This document shows positions 42,891-53,301 of a stretch of 64,000 nucleotides of DNA, piece by piece. The translations under genes were made by a program, and so were the position numbers. Numbering within the stretch: the first letter of the stretch is position 1; each line of letters opens with the position of its first letter. This DNA is from Pelagibacterium montanilacus (lineage in GTDB: Bacteria > Pseudomonadota > Alphaproteobacteria > Rhizobiales > Devosiaceae): positions 1 to 64,000 of the forward strand of contig NZ_RZMX01000046.1 in assembly GCF_003992665.1 (NCBI RefSeq), written 5' to 3'. The notes beneath the pieces are model-generated. The model was not told the origin of the DNA. It made no database searches and saw only the letters and a list, made by a program, of their open reading frames with translations.

Positions 42891-43913
42891 TCAGCCGAAC
42901 CGCCAGCCGGGACGGAACCGGTAGAAGACGTGGAGCCCGACCTGGGTGACGCGATCCATGTTGCGGGCCCAGCGCGGGCGCACATAGGTGGCGTGGTAGT
43001 GGGTCGCGTCGCCGACTTCGGGGAGGTAGATGTCCTCGTCGAGCACGGTGGCGGTGATTTCCTGGGCCTGGGCCCATGCGGCGATCTCGGGCGTGCGGTT
43101 GACGTTGGTCTTGCCGTCGCAGGCAAAGGAGAACTGGCAGGCATTGCGCCTATGCTGGTTCTGGTAGACGACCCCGCAGATTGAGTTGGGATAGTTCTTG
43201 TGCTCGACCCGGTTCATGATGACCTGGGCGACCGCGACCTGGCCGCGATAGCTCTCGCCGCGGGCCTCGAAATAGATCCCGGTCGAAAGGCACCACTGCT
43301 CGCGCTCGGACCAGGCGTGCTTGGGGGTGAAATCGGTGGCAGGAGTGTTGGCCCGCGAATAGGCGAGCCGCTCGGGCACGGGGATGGGCCGTGGCACGCT
43401 GGGGTCGAGCGAGCCGGTGCCGGCCAGAGCGTCGATGGCGCCGAGCGCTTCGACGCCGCTGTGATCGATCGAAGCCACGGAAATGCGCGGGCCGATCTCC
43501 TCGGCCTCGTCGATATCGGCGACCGCGATGCCGGACTGGCCGTAAGTCGTGCCGGCCGCACGGGCCGAGGCGATGGACAGGCGCACCGCGTCAAAGCCCT
43601 GGGTGAAGGCGACGAGATCGGTGCGCGGCAACAGCCGGTCAGTCTTTTCGGAACGGTTGGGCCCGGAAAACATTGATGTGGAGAAGAGCGAGGCCACAGA
43701 GCCCTCTATGGCGGGCTGGCCGTCCCCGAACGTCAGCGACGCGGTGGGCGCAGGCGGCAGTTCGGTCGCAGGATCAAAGACGCGGGCGCCTCCGGTGCCC
43801 GGCGCGAAGGCGCAGTAAACGAAGGCCGACACTGCAAGTCCGGCCAGAGCCTGTCGGCCTGAGCCGAACAGTCTTTGATTTCCGGCCCGCTTCGGGAAAA
43901 TCCGATACGTCAT
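42891..43913 (-). CDS. SleB-type cell wall hydrolase (Hydrolase_2)
   Basis: The product has 340 residues. An N-terminal hydrophobic segment (ALAGLAVSAFVYCAFAPG) is a signal or anchor. A long low-complexity linker follows, then the Hydrolase_2/SleB domain (about 225-330) with WCLSTGIYFEARGESYRGQV (catalytic Glu in YFEARGE), AQVIMNRVEHKNYPNSICGV, CQFSFACDGK and ATHYHATYVRPRW. It is a probable lytic transglycosylase or amidase acting on peptidoglycan. ATG 43913 is chosen; the frame extends to 44033 without added domain. Confidence 0.87.
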   Translation of the reverse strand: MTYRIFPKRAGNQRLFGSGRQALAGLAVSAFVYCAFAPGTGGARVFDPATELPPAPTASLTFGDGQPAIEGSVASLFSTSMFSGPNRSEKTDRLLPRTDLVAFTQGFDAVRLSIASARAAGTTYGQSGIAVADIDEAEEIGPRISVASIDHSGVEALGAIDALAGTGSLDPSVPRPIPVPERLAYSRANTPATDFTPKHAWSEREQWCLSTGIYFEARGESYRGQVAVAQVIMNRVEHKNYPNSICGVVYQNQHRRNACQFSFACDGKTNVNRTPEIAAWAQAQEITATVLDEDIYLPEVGDATHYHATYVRPRWARNMDRVTQVGLHVFYRFRPGWRFG

Positions 43914-44191
43914 ACGCCTACGCCACTCACTACTCAACACCACTCCGGCTGCCCCTTTGGTCGCTGAACGAAAACCCAATTTCACCGCGACCAGAGCCGA
44001 TCCAGATCGCCGCGCTGCACGAATGCCACACAAACTGAATCAAATGCCGTCAGTCCCGATGATCCTCGATTAGGGTTATGAAGGGGTAAACACGGGCAAT
44101 CTGGCAGACACCCGGCAGCAATTGGGCAAAGCCGGACCCATTTTCGGGCAGCGGCGCCTTTGTGTGCGGGGAGCGGCCGGGGGCCTCGACG

Positions 44192-46474
44192 TCAGGCGAG
44201 GGACTGGGCGAGGACGAGACGCGCGACGGGGACGCGATAGGGCGAGCAACTCACGTAATCGATGTCCAGCCCTGAGAAAAAGCGCAGCGATTCGGGGTCC
44301 CCGGCGTGCTCGCCGCAGATGCCGATGGTGAGGGCGGGATTGGCCTGGCGCCCGCGCTCGATGGCGATCCGGATCAATTCGCCCACCCCGCGGGTGTCGA
44401 TGGTCACGAATGGATCGGCGTCGTAGATGCCCTTGCGGTGATAGGTGGCAAGGAAGGCCGGGGCGTCGTCGCGCGAGATCCCGTAGGTGGTCTGGGTGAG
44501 ATCATTGGTGCCGAAGGAGAAGAAATCGACCTCACGGGCGATCTCCCCGGCCCGCAGGCAGGCGCGCGGCAACTCGATCATGGTGCCGAAGCGCATGGTG
44601 GCGCCGTGCGCAAAGGCAGGCGACTGGGCGACCATGTCGTGGACGCGTTTCTTGATCCAGGCCACCTCGCGCGCCGAGGTGACGAAGGGAACCATGATCT
44701 CGAGATTGACCGGCATGTCCTGCTTGTCCATGGCCGTCTCGACCCCGAGGATGAGCGCCTTGACCTGCATGGCAAGGATTTCGGGATAGGTGATGACCAG
44801 CCGGCAGCCCCGGTGCCCGAGCATCGGGTTGACCTCGTTGAGCCGCTGGAGCCGGCCCTTGAGGGTCTCCACCGACAGCCCGAGCGCCGACGCGGTCTCC
44901 TCGACATCTTCGGCCGAGCGCGGCAGGAATTCATGCAGCGGGGGATCGAACAGCCGGACATTGACCGGCTTGTCCTGCATGATCGCGAACAGTTCGGCAT
45001 AATCGGCGGCCTGATAGTCCACCAGCCCTTCGAGCGCGGAGGCGCGGTCGGCCTCGCTTTCCGAGAGGATCAGGCGCCGCAGGGCCAGCATCCGGTCCCC
45101 GGAAAAGAACATGTGCTCGGACCGGGCGAGCCCGATGCCCTCGGCCCCGAAGCTGAGCGCGTTGAGGGCGGCTTCGATGGTCTCGGCATTGGTGCGCACG
45201 GAAATGGTGCGGCTGTCATCGGCCCAATCGAGCAGCCGGGACATGGCGCCGCCCAGATGCGGGCGCGAGAGCGGCAGGCGACCCGAAAAGATGCCACCAT
45301 CATTGCCGTCGATGGTGATCTGCTCGCCGGCGTTGAAGGTCTGCTCCCCGATCCGGCAGGTGCCGGCCACCGGATCGATCGAGAGACTGCGCACGCCAGC
45401 CACGCAGGGCTTTCCCGTGATGCGGGCGACGACCGCCGCATGGCTGGTCATGCCGCCGCGCGCGGTCAGAAACCCGGTGGCGGCCTTCATGCCCTCGATA
45501 TCGCCCGGGCCGGTTTCCATGACCACAAGGATGCAGTGCCGGCCACGCGCCCGGCAGCGGGCGGCGTCATCGGCGGTAAAGACGATCTCCCCGCTCGCCG
45601 CGCCGGGTGACACGCCCAGCCCCGAGGCGATGGCCGTATCGTGCTCGGGAGTGGCGAGGCGGGGGTGAAGCAATTGGGGAAGCTGGGCGGCGTTGAAGCG
45701 CCGGACCGCATCGGCGCTGGACCATACATTGGCATCCACCCGGTCGATGGCCGCTTCGAGATGGGCGCCGGCGCTGACCTGGACGGGCCGCGCGGACACC
45801 AGCGCCGCCTCGCCATCGGCCAGCGAGACGAGGCAGGCCATGTGGCGGCCGGACACCGCATCGATGGTGCGCGCGAGCTTGAGCGCGTTGTCGGGCAAGG
45901 GCGGCAGCTTGCCGCCCGGCAGGGCCACCGGGCCCATGCGCCCGGAGGTGGCATTGCGGGTGAGGAACTGGATGAGATCGCCCCGGGCAAAGGCCTGGAC
46001 GATGACGATGGAATTTTCCACGTCGATATCGTCGGGCCCGGCGAGGGCCGGATCCCCTCCCCCGTAGGAGTCGAACGCGGCGGTGATCGCCTTGCCGAGC
46101 GGGCGGGCGGGATCGACCGAATCCTCGGGTCGTCCGGGCGCGGGAAGCCCCGTGCGGGCCGGACGCAGGCCTGGCATGTGCCGGGGCGCGGAGGTGCGGA
46201 CCACCAGTTCGGGCGGCCTGGTATCGGCGCCCACGAGTTTAAAGAGCGTGGCCACCCAGACCCGGCGCAGGCTGTCCCCGCCTGCTTCGCGCTCCTCTTG
46301 CAGGGCACGCCATGCGGCGCGGGTGATGACGATGGTGGGAACGGTGGGCAGGCCGGCCTGCGCGGCGGCGAACACCCATTTGGCCTTGCCCACGAGCAGC
46401 CGCCCCTGCGCCTTGCTGACCGATGGCCGGCCCTGCGCAGGCGCGATCGCGAATATATGATGGGAGAGCGCCAC
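44192..46474 (-). CDS. PEP-utilising, PPDK-like protein with reduced ATP-binding region
   Basis: The product has about 760 residues. The phosphohistidine swivel domain ([20 protein letters not shown]) and the PEP/pyruvate barrel ([79 protein letters not shown] with the catalytic Cys) are intact as in pyruvate phosphate dikinase. The N-terminal third keeps [18 protein letters not shown] and [12 protein letters not shown] but is shortened, and I do not see the PPDK GTGVAFTRDP block. Either it uses another phosphate donor or it is a regulatory paralogue. The start is uncertain: GTG 46474 taken; ATG 46582 also in frame. Confidence 0.75.
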   Translation of the reverse strand: MALSHHIFAIAPAQGRPSVSKAQGRLLVGKAKWVFAAAQAGLPTVPTIVITRAAWRALQEEREAGGDSLRRVWVATLFKLVGADTRPPELVVRTSAPRHMPGLRPARTGLPAPGRPEDSVDPARPLGKAITAAFDSYGGGDPALAGPDDIDVENSIVIVQAFARGDLIQFLTRNATSGRMGPVALPGGKLPPLPDNALKLARTIDAVSGRHMACLVSLADGEAALVSARPVQVSAGAHLEAAIDRVDANVWSSADAVRRFNAAQLPQLLHPRLATPEHDTAIASGLGVSPGAASGEIVFTADDAARCRARGRHCILVVMETGPGDIEGMKAATGFLTARGGMTSHAAVVARITGKPCVAGVRSLSIDPVAGTCRIGEQTFNAGEQITIDGNDGGIFSGRLPLSRPHLGGAMSRLLDWADDSRTISVRTNAETIEAALNALSFGAEGIGLARSEHMFFSGDRMLALRRLILSESEADRASALEGLVDYQAADYAELFAIMQDKPVNVRLFDPPLHEFLPRSAEDVEETASALGLSVETLKGRLQRLNEVNPMLGHRGCRLVITYPEILAMQVKALILGVETAMDKQDMPVNLEIMVPFVTSAREVAWIKKRVHDMVAQSPAFAHGATMRFGTMIELPRACLRAGEIAREVDFFSFGTNDLTQTTYGISRDDAPAFLATYHRKGIYDADPFVTIDTRGVGELIRIAIERGRQANPALTIGICGEHAGDPESLRFFSGLDIDYVSCSPYRVPVARLVLAQSLA

Positions 46475-46620
46475 CCGAAAAATCCCAATTGGTTCACAGC
46501 CATATTGCCTGCCGGGGGGCACCGGAGCAACAGGGCAAAATCGTCGCGGCGGGCGAACTCCACCCCCCATCGCCATGCTCATGCCTTGACTTGCAGGGCG
46601 CCAGCCCGCATCTCTCGCCC

Positions 46621-47595
46621 ATGACCGGCAAGCCCCATCTCAAGATCCTGTTGTGTGCCCCGCGCGGCTTTTGCGCCGGGGTGGACCGCGCCATCCAGAT
46701 CGTGGATCTGGCGCTCAAGAAATTCGGGGCGCCCGTCTATGTGCGCCACGAGATCGTGCACAACAAATATGTCGTGGACGGGTTGCGCGCCAAGGGCGCG
46801 GTGTTCGTGGAGGAACTCGACGAAATCCCCGAGGGAACCGAGGCGCCGGTGATCTTTTCGGCCCATGGGGTGGCCAGGTCGGTGCCCGCCGAGGCCCGGC
46901 ACCGCAACATGTTTTATCTCGACGCAACCTGCCCGCTGGTAACCAAGGTGCATGTGGAAGCCCAGCGGCACGCCGAGGACGGACGCGACATCGTCCTGAT
47001 CGGGCACAAGGGGCACCCCGAGGTGATCGGGACCATGGGCCAGTTGCCACCCGGGCGCATCTCGCTGATCGAAACGGTCGCGGACGCCGAGGCGTTCGCC
47101 CCGCGGGATCCCGACAATCTCGCGCTCGTGACCCAGACCACGCTTTCGGTGGACGACACCAGCGCCATCGTTCTGGTGCTCAAGAGCAGGTTCCCGGCCA
47201 TTTCGGTGGCGCACAAGGAAGACATCTGCTATGCGACCACCAACCGCCAGGAGGCGGTGAAGGTGGTGGCCCCGCAGGTCGACGCCATGATCGTGGTGGG
47301 CGCCCCCAATTCCTCGAACTCCATGCGGCTGGTGGAAGTGGGCGAGCGGGCCGGATGCCGGGTGTCGGTGATGGTCCAGCGCGCCGGCGACATCGACTGG
47401 GACCAGTTTGCCGGCATCACCTCGCTGGGGATCACCGCCGGGGCCTCGGCGCCCGAGCAACTGGTCGAGGAGGTGATCGCGGCCTTTGCCGAGCGCTACG
47501 CGGTGAGCGTCGAGATCGCCACCACCGCCGAGGAGCACATCGCGTTCAACATCCCGCGCGTCCTGCGCGAGCTCGAGGCAGCGAGCGGCCGGTGA
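46621..47595 (+). CDS. ispH: 4-hydroxy-3-methylbut-2-enyl diphosphate reductase
   Basis: This is the last enzyme of the MEP isoprenoid pathway, making IPP and DMAPP. The 324 residues carry the three cluster Cys in [34 protein letters not shown] and [13 protein letters not shown], plus [45 protein letters not shown] and GAPNSSNS. The stop overlaps the rnhA start. In many alphaproteobacteria thrB lies between ispH and rnhA; it is absent here. Confidence 0.96.
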   Translation: MTGKPHLKILLCAPRGFCAGVDRAIQIVDLALKKFGAPVYVRHEIVHNKYVVDGLRAKGAVFVEELDEIPEGTEAPVIFSAHGVARSVPAEARHRNMFYLDATCPLVTKVHVEAQRHAEDGRDIVLIGHKGHPEVIGTMGQLPPGRISLIETVADAEAFAPRDPDNLALVTQTTLSVDDTSAIVLVLKSRFPAISVAHKEDICYATTNRQEAVKVVAPQVDAMIVVGAPNSSNSMRLVEVGERAGCRVSVMVQRAGDIDWDQFAGITSLGITAGASAPEQLVEEVIAAFAERYAVSVEIATTAEEHIAFNIPRVLRELEAASGR

Positions 47596-48062
47596 GCGAT
47601 ACAGCAAGCGATACGGTGACCATCCATACCGACGGGGCCTGTTCGGGCAATCCCGGTCCGGGCGGCTGGGGCGCGGTGCTCCAGTTCAACGGCCATGTGC
47701 GCGACCTTTCGGGCGGCGCAGCGCAGACCACCAACAACCAGATGGAGCTGACCGCGGCCATCGCGGCGCTCAACGCGCTCAAGCGCCCCTGCACGGTGGA
47801 GATGTACACCGACAGCCAGTACGTCAAGAACGGCATTCAGGGCTGGCTGCATGGCTGGAAGCGGAACGGCTGGAAGACCGCGGCGAAAAAGCCGGTCAAG
47901 AATGTCGAGCTCTGGCAGGCGCTGGACGAAGCGGTGCGCCCGCACACCATCACCTGGCATTGGGTGAAGGGCCATGCGGGCGACGAATTCAACGAACGCG
48001 CCGATCGGCTGGCCAATGAGGGCATGGCCGAATTCAAGCCCGGGCGCAGGGCCGCCGGCTAG
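47592..48062 (+). CDS. rnhA: Ribonuclease HI
   Basis: The product has 156 residues. It degrades the RNA strand of RNA-DNA hybrids. The DEDD active site is complete: [44 protein letters not shown] and [15 protein letters not shown]. The start is GTG 47592, overlapping the ispH stop (GTGA). The stop overlaps the converging Fic remnant by four bases. Confidence 0.95.
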   Translation: MSDTASDTVTIHTDGACSGNPGPGGWGAVLQFNGHVRDLSGGAAQTTNNQMELTAAIAALNALKRPCTVEMYTDSQYVKNGIQGWLHGWKRNGWKTAAKKPVKNVELWQALDEAVRPHTITWHWVKGHAGDEFNERADRLANEGMAEFKPGRRAAG

Positions 48063-48639
48063 GCGATGAGGGCGTGGACAAGGCGCTCGAGGTTTCGGTT
48101 ATCGCCACCGAAGCTCTGGATCATGGCGTCCAGCGCGACAGCCGGCTCAAGAGCGTCGGCGTTGAACCCGTATCCGGACACCTCAGTCAGGATGCTCATC
48201 ACTGCAAACTGAGTCCTGCCATTGCCTTCGCGAAACGGATGTATGGCGTTGAGCTCGGCAATAAAGTGCGCCAGTTCACGTACGAAGCGCTCCCGCGGGT
48301 GTCCCACGAACCAGTCCCGCCCTTCGGCCCATCCGAACAGCCTCGCCATTTCCGCTTCTATATTCTCGGGGTAGCAGAACCAGTTGCCGCCCTGGCAGTT
48401 CTGACGGTCCGGTATGTCCCCGCCCAATCGAACACATCCTGAAAAAAGTGGTGGTGAAGGCCGCGATAGTAGGACGTGCCCAAATCGCCATGCGGCCAGG
48501 GTCCGCTCGCGCGCAAGGCAAACATGGCCGCCTCGAACTCATCGAGCAAAGCCTGGGATTTCAGATCAGCCTTGTTACGAAGGACCGTAGTGCCCCGATA
48601 GCAGAGAGGATCCTGCTCGAAGCCATAGATCAGGTCGTC
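48059..48639 (-). pseudogene. Fic-domain toxin gene, frameshifted
   Basis: Fic proteins AMPylate target proteins. Across two frames the gene reads DDLIYGFEQDPLCYRGTTVL, then HHHFFQDVFDWAGTYRTVR (frame one), then GGNWFCYPENIEAEMARLFG and the catalytic HPFREGNGRT (frame two). The shift lies at about 48388-48392, where CCAGGGCGGC is one G short of restoring the frame. In addition, no start codon precedes DDLIYG: the expected position reads AAG, just before the partner's stop. The 5' end overlaps the small upstream gene. Probably inactive, unless the single-base gap is a sequencing error and an unusual start is used. Confidence 0.75.
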
Positions 48640-48817
48640 AGTCTTTGCTCACGACGGCATGAACGGCCTTGCGCCCGGCATCGCCCCGGCGCGAAATCGC
48701 CTGTTCCATGTGAGCGGTCACGACCAGTCCCTCGACTGCGGCCACCTTCTTGGCCGTGTCGAGACTCCACCCTTTGGGTGCGACCTTACCGGTGCGGGGC
48801 TGGGAAATGCGGGTCAT
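48638..48817 (-). CDS. Small antitoxin-like partner of the Fic gene
   Basis: The product has 59 residues (MTRISQPRTGKVAPKGWSLD, then TAKKVAAVEGLVVTAHMEQA). It ends exactly at the beginning of the fic remnant. Small proteins in this position usually inhibit Fic by inserting a helix Glu near the ATP site. An AAVEG segment is present, but the canonical (S/T)xxxE(G/N) is not exact (Val instead of Ser/Thr). Role inferred from position and partial motif. Confidence 0.6.
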   Translation of the reverse strand: MTRISQPRTGKVAPKGWSLDTAKKVAAVEGLVVTAHMEQAISRRGDAGRKAVHAVVSKD

Positions 48818-48897
48818 CGGAACACTCTAGCACACCTGGGCGCACGCTGCATCCGGTCTTTGCCGGCAGAGCTGGTATTTGCCGGTCTTTGCTGGTC

Positions 48898-48940
48898 GCG
48901 TTTCCGAACCGCAAAAGTGTTCCACTTTTGCTGGGAGCGC
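48898..48940. repeat. Dispersed hairpin repeat, copy 3
   Basis: Same family as at 42778 and 42840, but the inner stem closes with C-G (CAAAAGTG/CACTTTTG) instead of G-C. The outer 3' arm is slightly altered (gggagcgc). Confidence 0.8.
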
Positions 48941-48955
48941 AGGTCTTTGCTGGTC

Positions 48956-48998
48956 GCGTTTCCGAACCGCAAAAGTGTTCCACTTTTGCTGGAAACGC
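48956..48998. repeat. Dispersed hairpin repeat, copy 4
   Basis: Tandem with copy 3 at a 58-base period, including about 13 bases of shared flank (ggtctttgctggtc). Outer stem GCGTTTCC/GGAAACGC is perfect, inner stem CAAAAGTG/CACTTTTG. It ends six bases before the glyS stop. Confidence 0.82.
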
Positions 48999-49003
48999 TC
49001 CGG

Positions 49004-51175
49004 TTACCCCGCCACCTGGCCGAAATCGGCGACTTTGTGCATGGTGTCGCGCAGCTGGGCGAGGAGGGTGAGGCGATTGATGCGCACGGCCGGGTCGTCG
49101 GCGTTGACCATCACGTTTTCAAAGAAGGTATCGACCGGCGCGCGCAGGCTGGCGAGGGTGGAGACGGCGCCGGCGTAGTCGTCGGCGGCAAGGCGTCCGT
49201 CCACTTCCCCGCGGGCCAGATCGATGGCCGTGGAGAGGACGGTTTCCTCGGGTGCAGTCAGCGCATTGGCGTCGAGCTCGCCGCCATAGCTGCGCCCGTC
49301 CTTTTTTTCCTCGGCGACGAGGATGTTGACCGCGCGGCGATAGCCCGCGAGCAGGGCCTTGCCGTCCTCGGTCCCGAGCAGATCGCCCAGCGCGGCAACG
49401 CGGTTGACGATCTGAAGGATGTCGTCGCTGTCCTCGGAAATCACCGCATCGACGAGATCATGGCGCGCGCCGGCATCGCGGAGCGAGACCTTGAGCCGGT
49501 CGTGGAAGAACGAGAGGAGGTCCAGGTTCTTCAATTCGACCTTGCGGCCATTCACATCACGCGAGGCGAACCCAATCACTGAAGAACCGTCAGCGAAACC
49601 CGATCCTTGTTTGTCGGCGGCCCGCGCTTCCTGCCTATGACTGCGCCATGTTTCGGAGTGCATTTCAAACAGAACAATCAGCTTTAGTCTGAGCCGATTA
49701 TCCTCCACCAGCCGGATCACCCCCAGCGCGGCGCGGCGGAGGGCGTAGGGGTCTTTCGAGCCGGTGGGCTTTTCGTCAATCGACCAGAAGCCGGTGAGCA
49801 GATCGAGCTTGTCGGCGAGCGCCACGGCGATGGCGACGGGCTCGGCGGGCACGCGGTCGGACGGGCCGAGCGGCTTGTAATGGTCCTCGATCGCGGCGGC
49901 GACCTGGGGCTTTTCGCCCTGGGCGAGCGCGTAATAGCGCCCCATCAGGCCCTGGAGCTCGGGGAACTCGCCCACCATGCCGGTGGGCAGGTCGGCTTTC
50001 GAGAGCCGGGCGGCGCGGCGTGCGTCTTCCGGGTCGGCGCCCACCATCGGGGCGATTTGGGCGGCCAGGGCCTCGATGCGCGCGACCCGGGCGGCCTGGG
50101 TACCCAGTTTGGCGTGGAAGACCACCGAATCCAGCCGGGGCAGATTATCGGCGAGCGGGGTGGCGAGGTCGGTTTCGTAAAAGAACTTGGCGTCCGAAAG
50201 CCGGGCGCGGATGACGCGCTCATTGCCCGCCACGATGGTGGCGCCGCCATCCTCGGCGACGAGATTGGCGGTCAAAAGGAAGCGGTTGGCGAGTTTGCCG
50301 GTGACCGCATCGCGCAGGCAGAAGCATTTCTGGTTGGCGCGGATGGTGGCGATCACCGCTTCCTCGGGCACCGAGAGAAACGCTTCGTCAAAGCTGCCCA
50401 TCATGACGACGGGCCATTCGACCAGCCCCGCGACCTCCTCGAGCAGGCCCTCGTCGGCGATGACCTCGAGGCCCTGGGCGAAGGCCAGTTCCTCAGCATC
50501 GGCGCGGATCGACTGCTTGCGGCGGTCGATATCGAGGACGACGCGGGCCTTTTCCAGCGCCTGGACGTAATCATCGAACCGGCGGACGCGGATCGGTTCG
50601 GGGGCGTGGAAGCGGTGGCCGAACGTGGTGTGGCCCGACCGGATCTCCCCGATCTCGAACTCGACGGTCTCGGGTTCCTCGCCATCGGCCCCGAAAGTGG
50701 CGGTGATGGCGCGCAGCGGGCGGACCCATTCGAGCCGCCCGGTGCCCCAGCGCATGGGCTTGCCCCAGGGAAAGCCCTTGATGGCGGCAGGCAGGATCTC
50801 GGTCAGAAGATCGATCGCCGGCGCGCCCTTCTTTTCGATGACGGCGACGTAGAAATCGCCCTTCTTGGGATCGGACTGGATCTTGGCCTCGTCGATCGAG
50901 GACAGGCCCGCGCCGCGCAGAAAGCCTTCGACGGCCTTGTCGGGGGAGCCGACCTTGGGGCCCTTGCGCTCTTCGCGGGTGTCGGGGGATGCAGGGGGCA
51001 GTCCGGTGACGGTGAGGGCCAGCCGACGCGGGGTGGCAAAGGCGCCGGCGCTTTCATAGACCAGCCCGTTCTCGACCAGGGCGTCGGTCACGGCCTTCTT
51101 GAGATCCTCGGCGGCGCGCCGCTGGAGGCGCGCTGGGATTTCCTCGGAAAAAAGCTCGAGAAGCAATTCGGGCAT
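49004..51175 (-). CDS. glyS: Glycine-tRNA ligase beta subunit
   Basis: The product has 723 residues. This is the tRNA-binding and HD-like subunit of the alpha2-beta2 glycyl-tRNA synthetase. Family blocks include [20 protein letters not shown] at the start, [29 protein letters not shown]-type [23 protein letters not shown]-type [38 protein letters not shown] and [16 protein letters not shown]. The C-terminal DALR-like anticodon domain is complete. ATG 51175 fits the family. The partner glyQ is not adjacent, which is unusual. Confidence 0.95.
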   Translation of the reverse strand: MPELLLELFSEEIPARLQRRAAEDLKKAVTDALVENGLVYESAGAFATPRRLALTVTGLPPASPDTREERKGPKVGSPDKAVEGFLRGAGLSSIDEAKIQSDPKKGDFYVAVIEKKGAPAIDLLTEILPAAIKGFPWGKPMRWGTGRLEWVRPLRAITATFGADGEEPETVEFEIGEIRSGHTTFGHRFHAPEPIRVRRFDDYVQALEKARVVLDIDRRKQSIRADAEELAFAQGLEVIADEGLLEEVAGLVEWPVVMMGSFDEAFLSVPEEAVIATIRANQKCFCLRDAVTGKLANRFLLTANLVAEDGGATIVAGNERVIRARLSDAKFFYETDLATPLADNLPRLDSVVFHAKLGTQAARVARIEALAAQIAPMVGADPEDARRAARLSKADLPTGMVGEFPELQGLMGRYYALAQGEKPQVAAAIEDHYKPLGPSDRVPAEPVAIAVALADKLDLLTGFWSIDEKPTGSKDPYALRRAALGVIRLVEDNRLRLKLIVLFEMHSETWRSHRQEARAADKQGSGFADGSSVIGFASRDVNGRKVELKNLDLLSFFHDRLKVSLRDAGARHDLVDAVISEDSDDILQIVNRVAALGDLLGTEDGKALLAGYRRAVNILVAEEKKDGRSYGGELDANALTAPEETVLSTAIDLARGEVDGRLAADDYAGAVSTLASLRAPVDTFFENVMVNADDPAVRINRLTLLAQLRDTMHKVADFGQVAG

Positions 51176-51368
51176 GGGTCGGGGCGCCTTGCGTGCGGAA
51201 GAGAACCTGGGTTGGCTCCGCACCCTCTATAAAGGCTGCGGGACCGCCTGTGTCATCGGTGTGCCGCGCGCCCCGCGGCCGCCTGTTTCAGCGGCCTTTG
51301 CCGAACGCGCGCGATCGCGCAGATCGGTAGCAGGGGACCGGGGACTTGTCCATCGCCGAGCGGCGGGG

Positions 51369-52388
51369 TCAGTAGGCGCGCCGGGTGCAGAAGGCGGGGA
51401 CGTCGAGCAGGATGTCGGCAATGGGGGACGATGGCAGCCCCGAGAGCGCCGCGCGGGCGGCCTGGGCATGGCCCTCGGCCCGCGCCATGGTCTGGGCCAG
51501 CGCGTCGTGGCGTTCGAGAATGGCAAGCACCGTCTCAAAGACGCCGGAATCGGCATTGGTGTTGCCCAGCGCGGACTCGATTGTGCGCCGCTCGGCGGCA
51601 TCGGCGGTGGCCAGAGAGAGGATGATGGGCAGGGTCATCTTGCCCTCGCGCAGATCATCGCCTGTGTTCTTGCCCAGATTGCCGCGGGCGCCGCCATAGT
51701 CCAGCACATCGTCGACGAGCTGGAAGGCCATGCCCAGTTCGCGCCCATAGGCGGCAAGCGCCTCGCGCTGCTCGGTGGCGGCGCCGCCGGCCATGGCGCC
51801 CACTTCGGTGGCGGCTTCGAAAAGCGTTGCGGTCTTGGCGTGGATGATGCGGTCGTAGTCCCCCGCGGTGGTCGAGAGATCGCCGGCCTTGGCGAGCTGG
51901 AAGACCTCGCCCTCCGCAATCGTCGCGGCGGCGCGCGAAAGCACGCCCAGAGCCGCGAGATCGCCGCTTTCCACCATCATCATGAAGGCCTGGCCGAGGA
52001 GGAAATCTCCCACCAGAACCGAGGCCTGATTGCCCCAGATGGTGCGGGCGGCGGGCCGGCCCCGGCGCATGTCGGATTCATCGACCACGTCGTCGTGCAG
52101 GAGCGTGGCGTTGTGCATGAACTCGACCGCAGCGGCAAACCGCACGCCATTGCCGTCGGCGGTGCCGAACATGGCGGAGGCCGCGAGCGTCAGCATGGGC
52201 CGCAGGCGCTTGCCCCCGGCGGCAATCAGATGGTTGGCAACCTCGGGGACCATTTCGACCGAGCTGTCGGCACGCGACACGATGAGCGCGTTGACCGCGT
52301 CCATATCGGCACGGGTGGCCGCAACGAGCCGGTCCATGGCCTGTGCGTCGTCCGCCCTCGGGCGCTTTTCCAGACTTTCAACCGCCAT
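51369..52388 (-). CDS. ispB: Polyprenyl diphosphate synthase (octaprenyl type)
   Basis: The product has 339 residues. This trans-prenyltransferase extends farnesyl diphosphate with IPP, most likely to make the ubiquinone side chain. The first Asp-rich motif is in NATLLHDDVVDESDMRRGRP, the second in MAFQLVDDVLDYGGARGNLG, and the substrate Lys-Arg in AAGGKRLRPML. Chain length cannot be read with certainty; many relatives make decaprenyl. It is divergent from the methyltransferase gene. Confidence 0.88.
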   Translation of the reverse strand: MAVESLEKRPRADDAQAMDRLVAATRADMDAVNALIVSRADSSVEMVPEVANHLIAAGGKRLRPMLTLAASAMFGTADGNGVRFAAAVEFMHNATLLHDDVVDESDMRRGRPAARTIWGNQASVLVGDFLLGQAFMMMVESGDLAALGVLSRAAATIAEGEVFQLAKAGDLSTTAGDYDRIIHAKTATLFEAATEVGAMAGGAATEQREALAAYGRELGMAFQLVDDVLDYGGARGNLGKNTGDDLREGKMTLPIILSLATADAAERRTIESALGNTNADSGVFETVLAILERHDALAQTMARAEGHAQAARAALSGLPSSPIADILLDVPAFCTRRAY

Positions 52389-52469
52389 GGGCGATATTCT
52401 CCCGGGGCCGGTGGTGTGGGCCAGCCCGTTCGTCTATCATTGCCGTATCGGCCCGCAATCGGACCTCTC

Positions 52470-53267
52470 ATGGGTATGTCGGTAAACCAGCCGCTCGGAA
52501 TTGTAAAACGCCAAGACCTCACAGAGGACGCCTTTCTGGGCGGCAAATTGTCCATACTCCAGCACCGCAGGGGCTTTCGGGCCGGAATGGATTCCGTGCT
52601 CCTTGGGGCCAGCGTGCCCGACGATGCCGGTGCGATCCTCGATATGGGCGCCGGCGTGGGGGTGGCGGGGCTGACCGCGCTCACCCATGTGCCCGGCGCC
52701 CGGGCGATGCTCGCCGAGATCGACCCCGACCAGTGCGCGCTCGCGATGCAGAACGCCGCGCGCAACGGGCTGGGTGGGCGGACCGGGGTGATCGCGGTCG
52801 ATGTGACGGCGCCGGGGCGTGAGCGGCTGGCCGCGGGGCTCGTGCGCGATCACTTCGACGTGGTGATCGCCAACCCGCCCTATTTTCCCGCCGGCACGCA
52901 ATCGGCAGTGGCCGGTCGCGCGCGGGCCCGGCACATGGCGGCGTCCGCGCTCGAGGACTGGATCAGGGCCGCGGCCACCGCCGGACACGCGCAGGCCGAG
53001 ATCATCATGGTGTACACGGCCGAGGCCCTGCCCGCGCTGCTGGCCGGGTTTTCCGCCCGCATGGGGGGGATCGAGATCCTGCCCATCGCCGCGCGCCCGG
53101 GCCGGGCCGCGGGCCGCGTGCTCGTCAGGGGGCGCAAGGGCTCGCGCGCCGCGCCGGTGCTGCATGCGCCGCTGGTGATCCACGAGGCGGAAGGGAATGG
53201 ATTTGCGCCCGTCCCCGAGGCGATTTTCCGGGGCGCGCGCCGGCTGGACTGGCCAAAAGGCGGTTGA
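52470..53267 (+). CDS. TrmN6-like N6-adenine methyltransferase
   Basis: The product has 265 residues. A Rossmann methyltransferase carries SAM motif I (ILDMGAGVGVAGLTALTHVP), LAEIDPDQCALAMQNAARNG, and the catalytic NPPY in FDVVIANPPYFPAGT. RQDLTEDAFLGGKLSILQHR with GFRAGMDSVLLGA matches the tRNA1(Val) A37 N6-methyltransferase family (YfiC/TrmN6). ATG 52470 or 52476 both fit. It precedes an S49 peptidase on the same strand. Confidence 0.85.
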   Translation: MGMSVNQPLGIVKRQDLTEDAFLGGKLSILQHRRGFRAGMDSVLLGASVPDDAGAILDMGAGVGVAGLTALTHVPGARAMLAEIDPDQCALAMQNAARNGLGGRTGVIAVDVTAPGRERLAAGLVRDHFDVVIANPPYFPAGTQSAVAGRARARHMAASALEDWIRAAATAGHAQAEIIMVYTAEALPALLAGFSARMGGIEILPIAARPGRAAGRVLVRGRKGSRAAPVLHAPLVIHEAEGNGFAPVPEAIFRGARRLDWPKGG

Positions 53268-53301
53268 CCTCCTACATGGCAGACATGAATCGCGCATCGA
53301 C

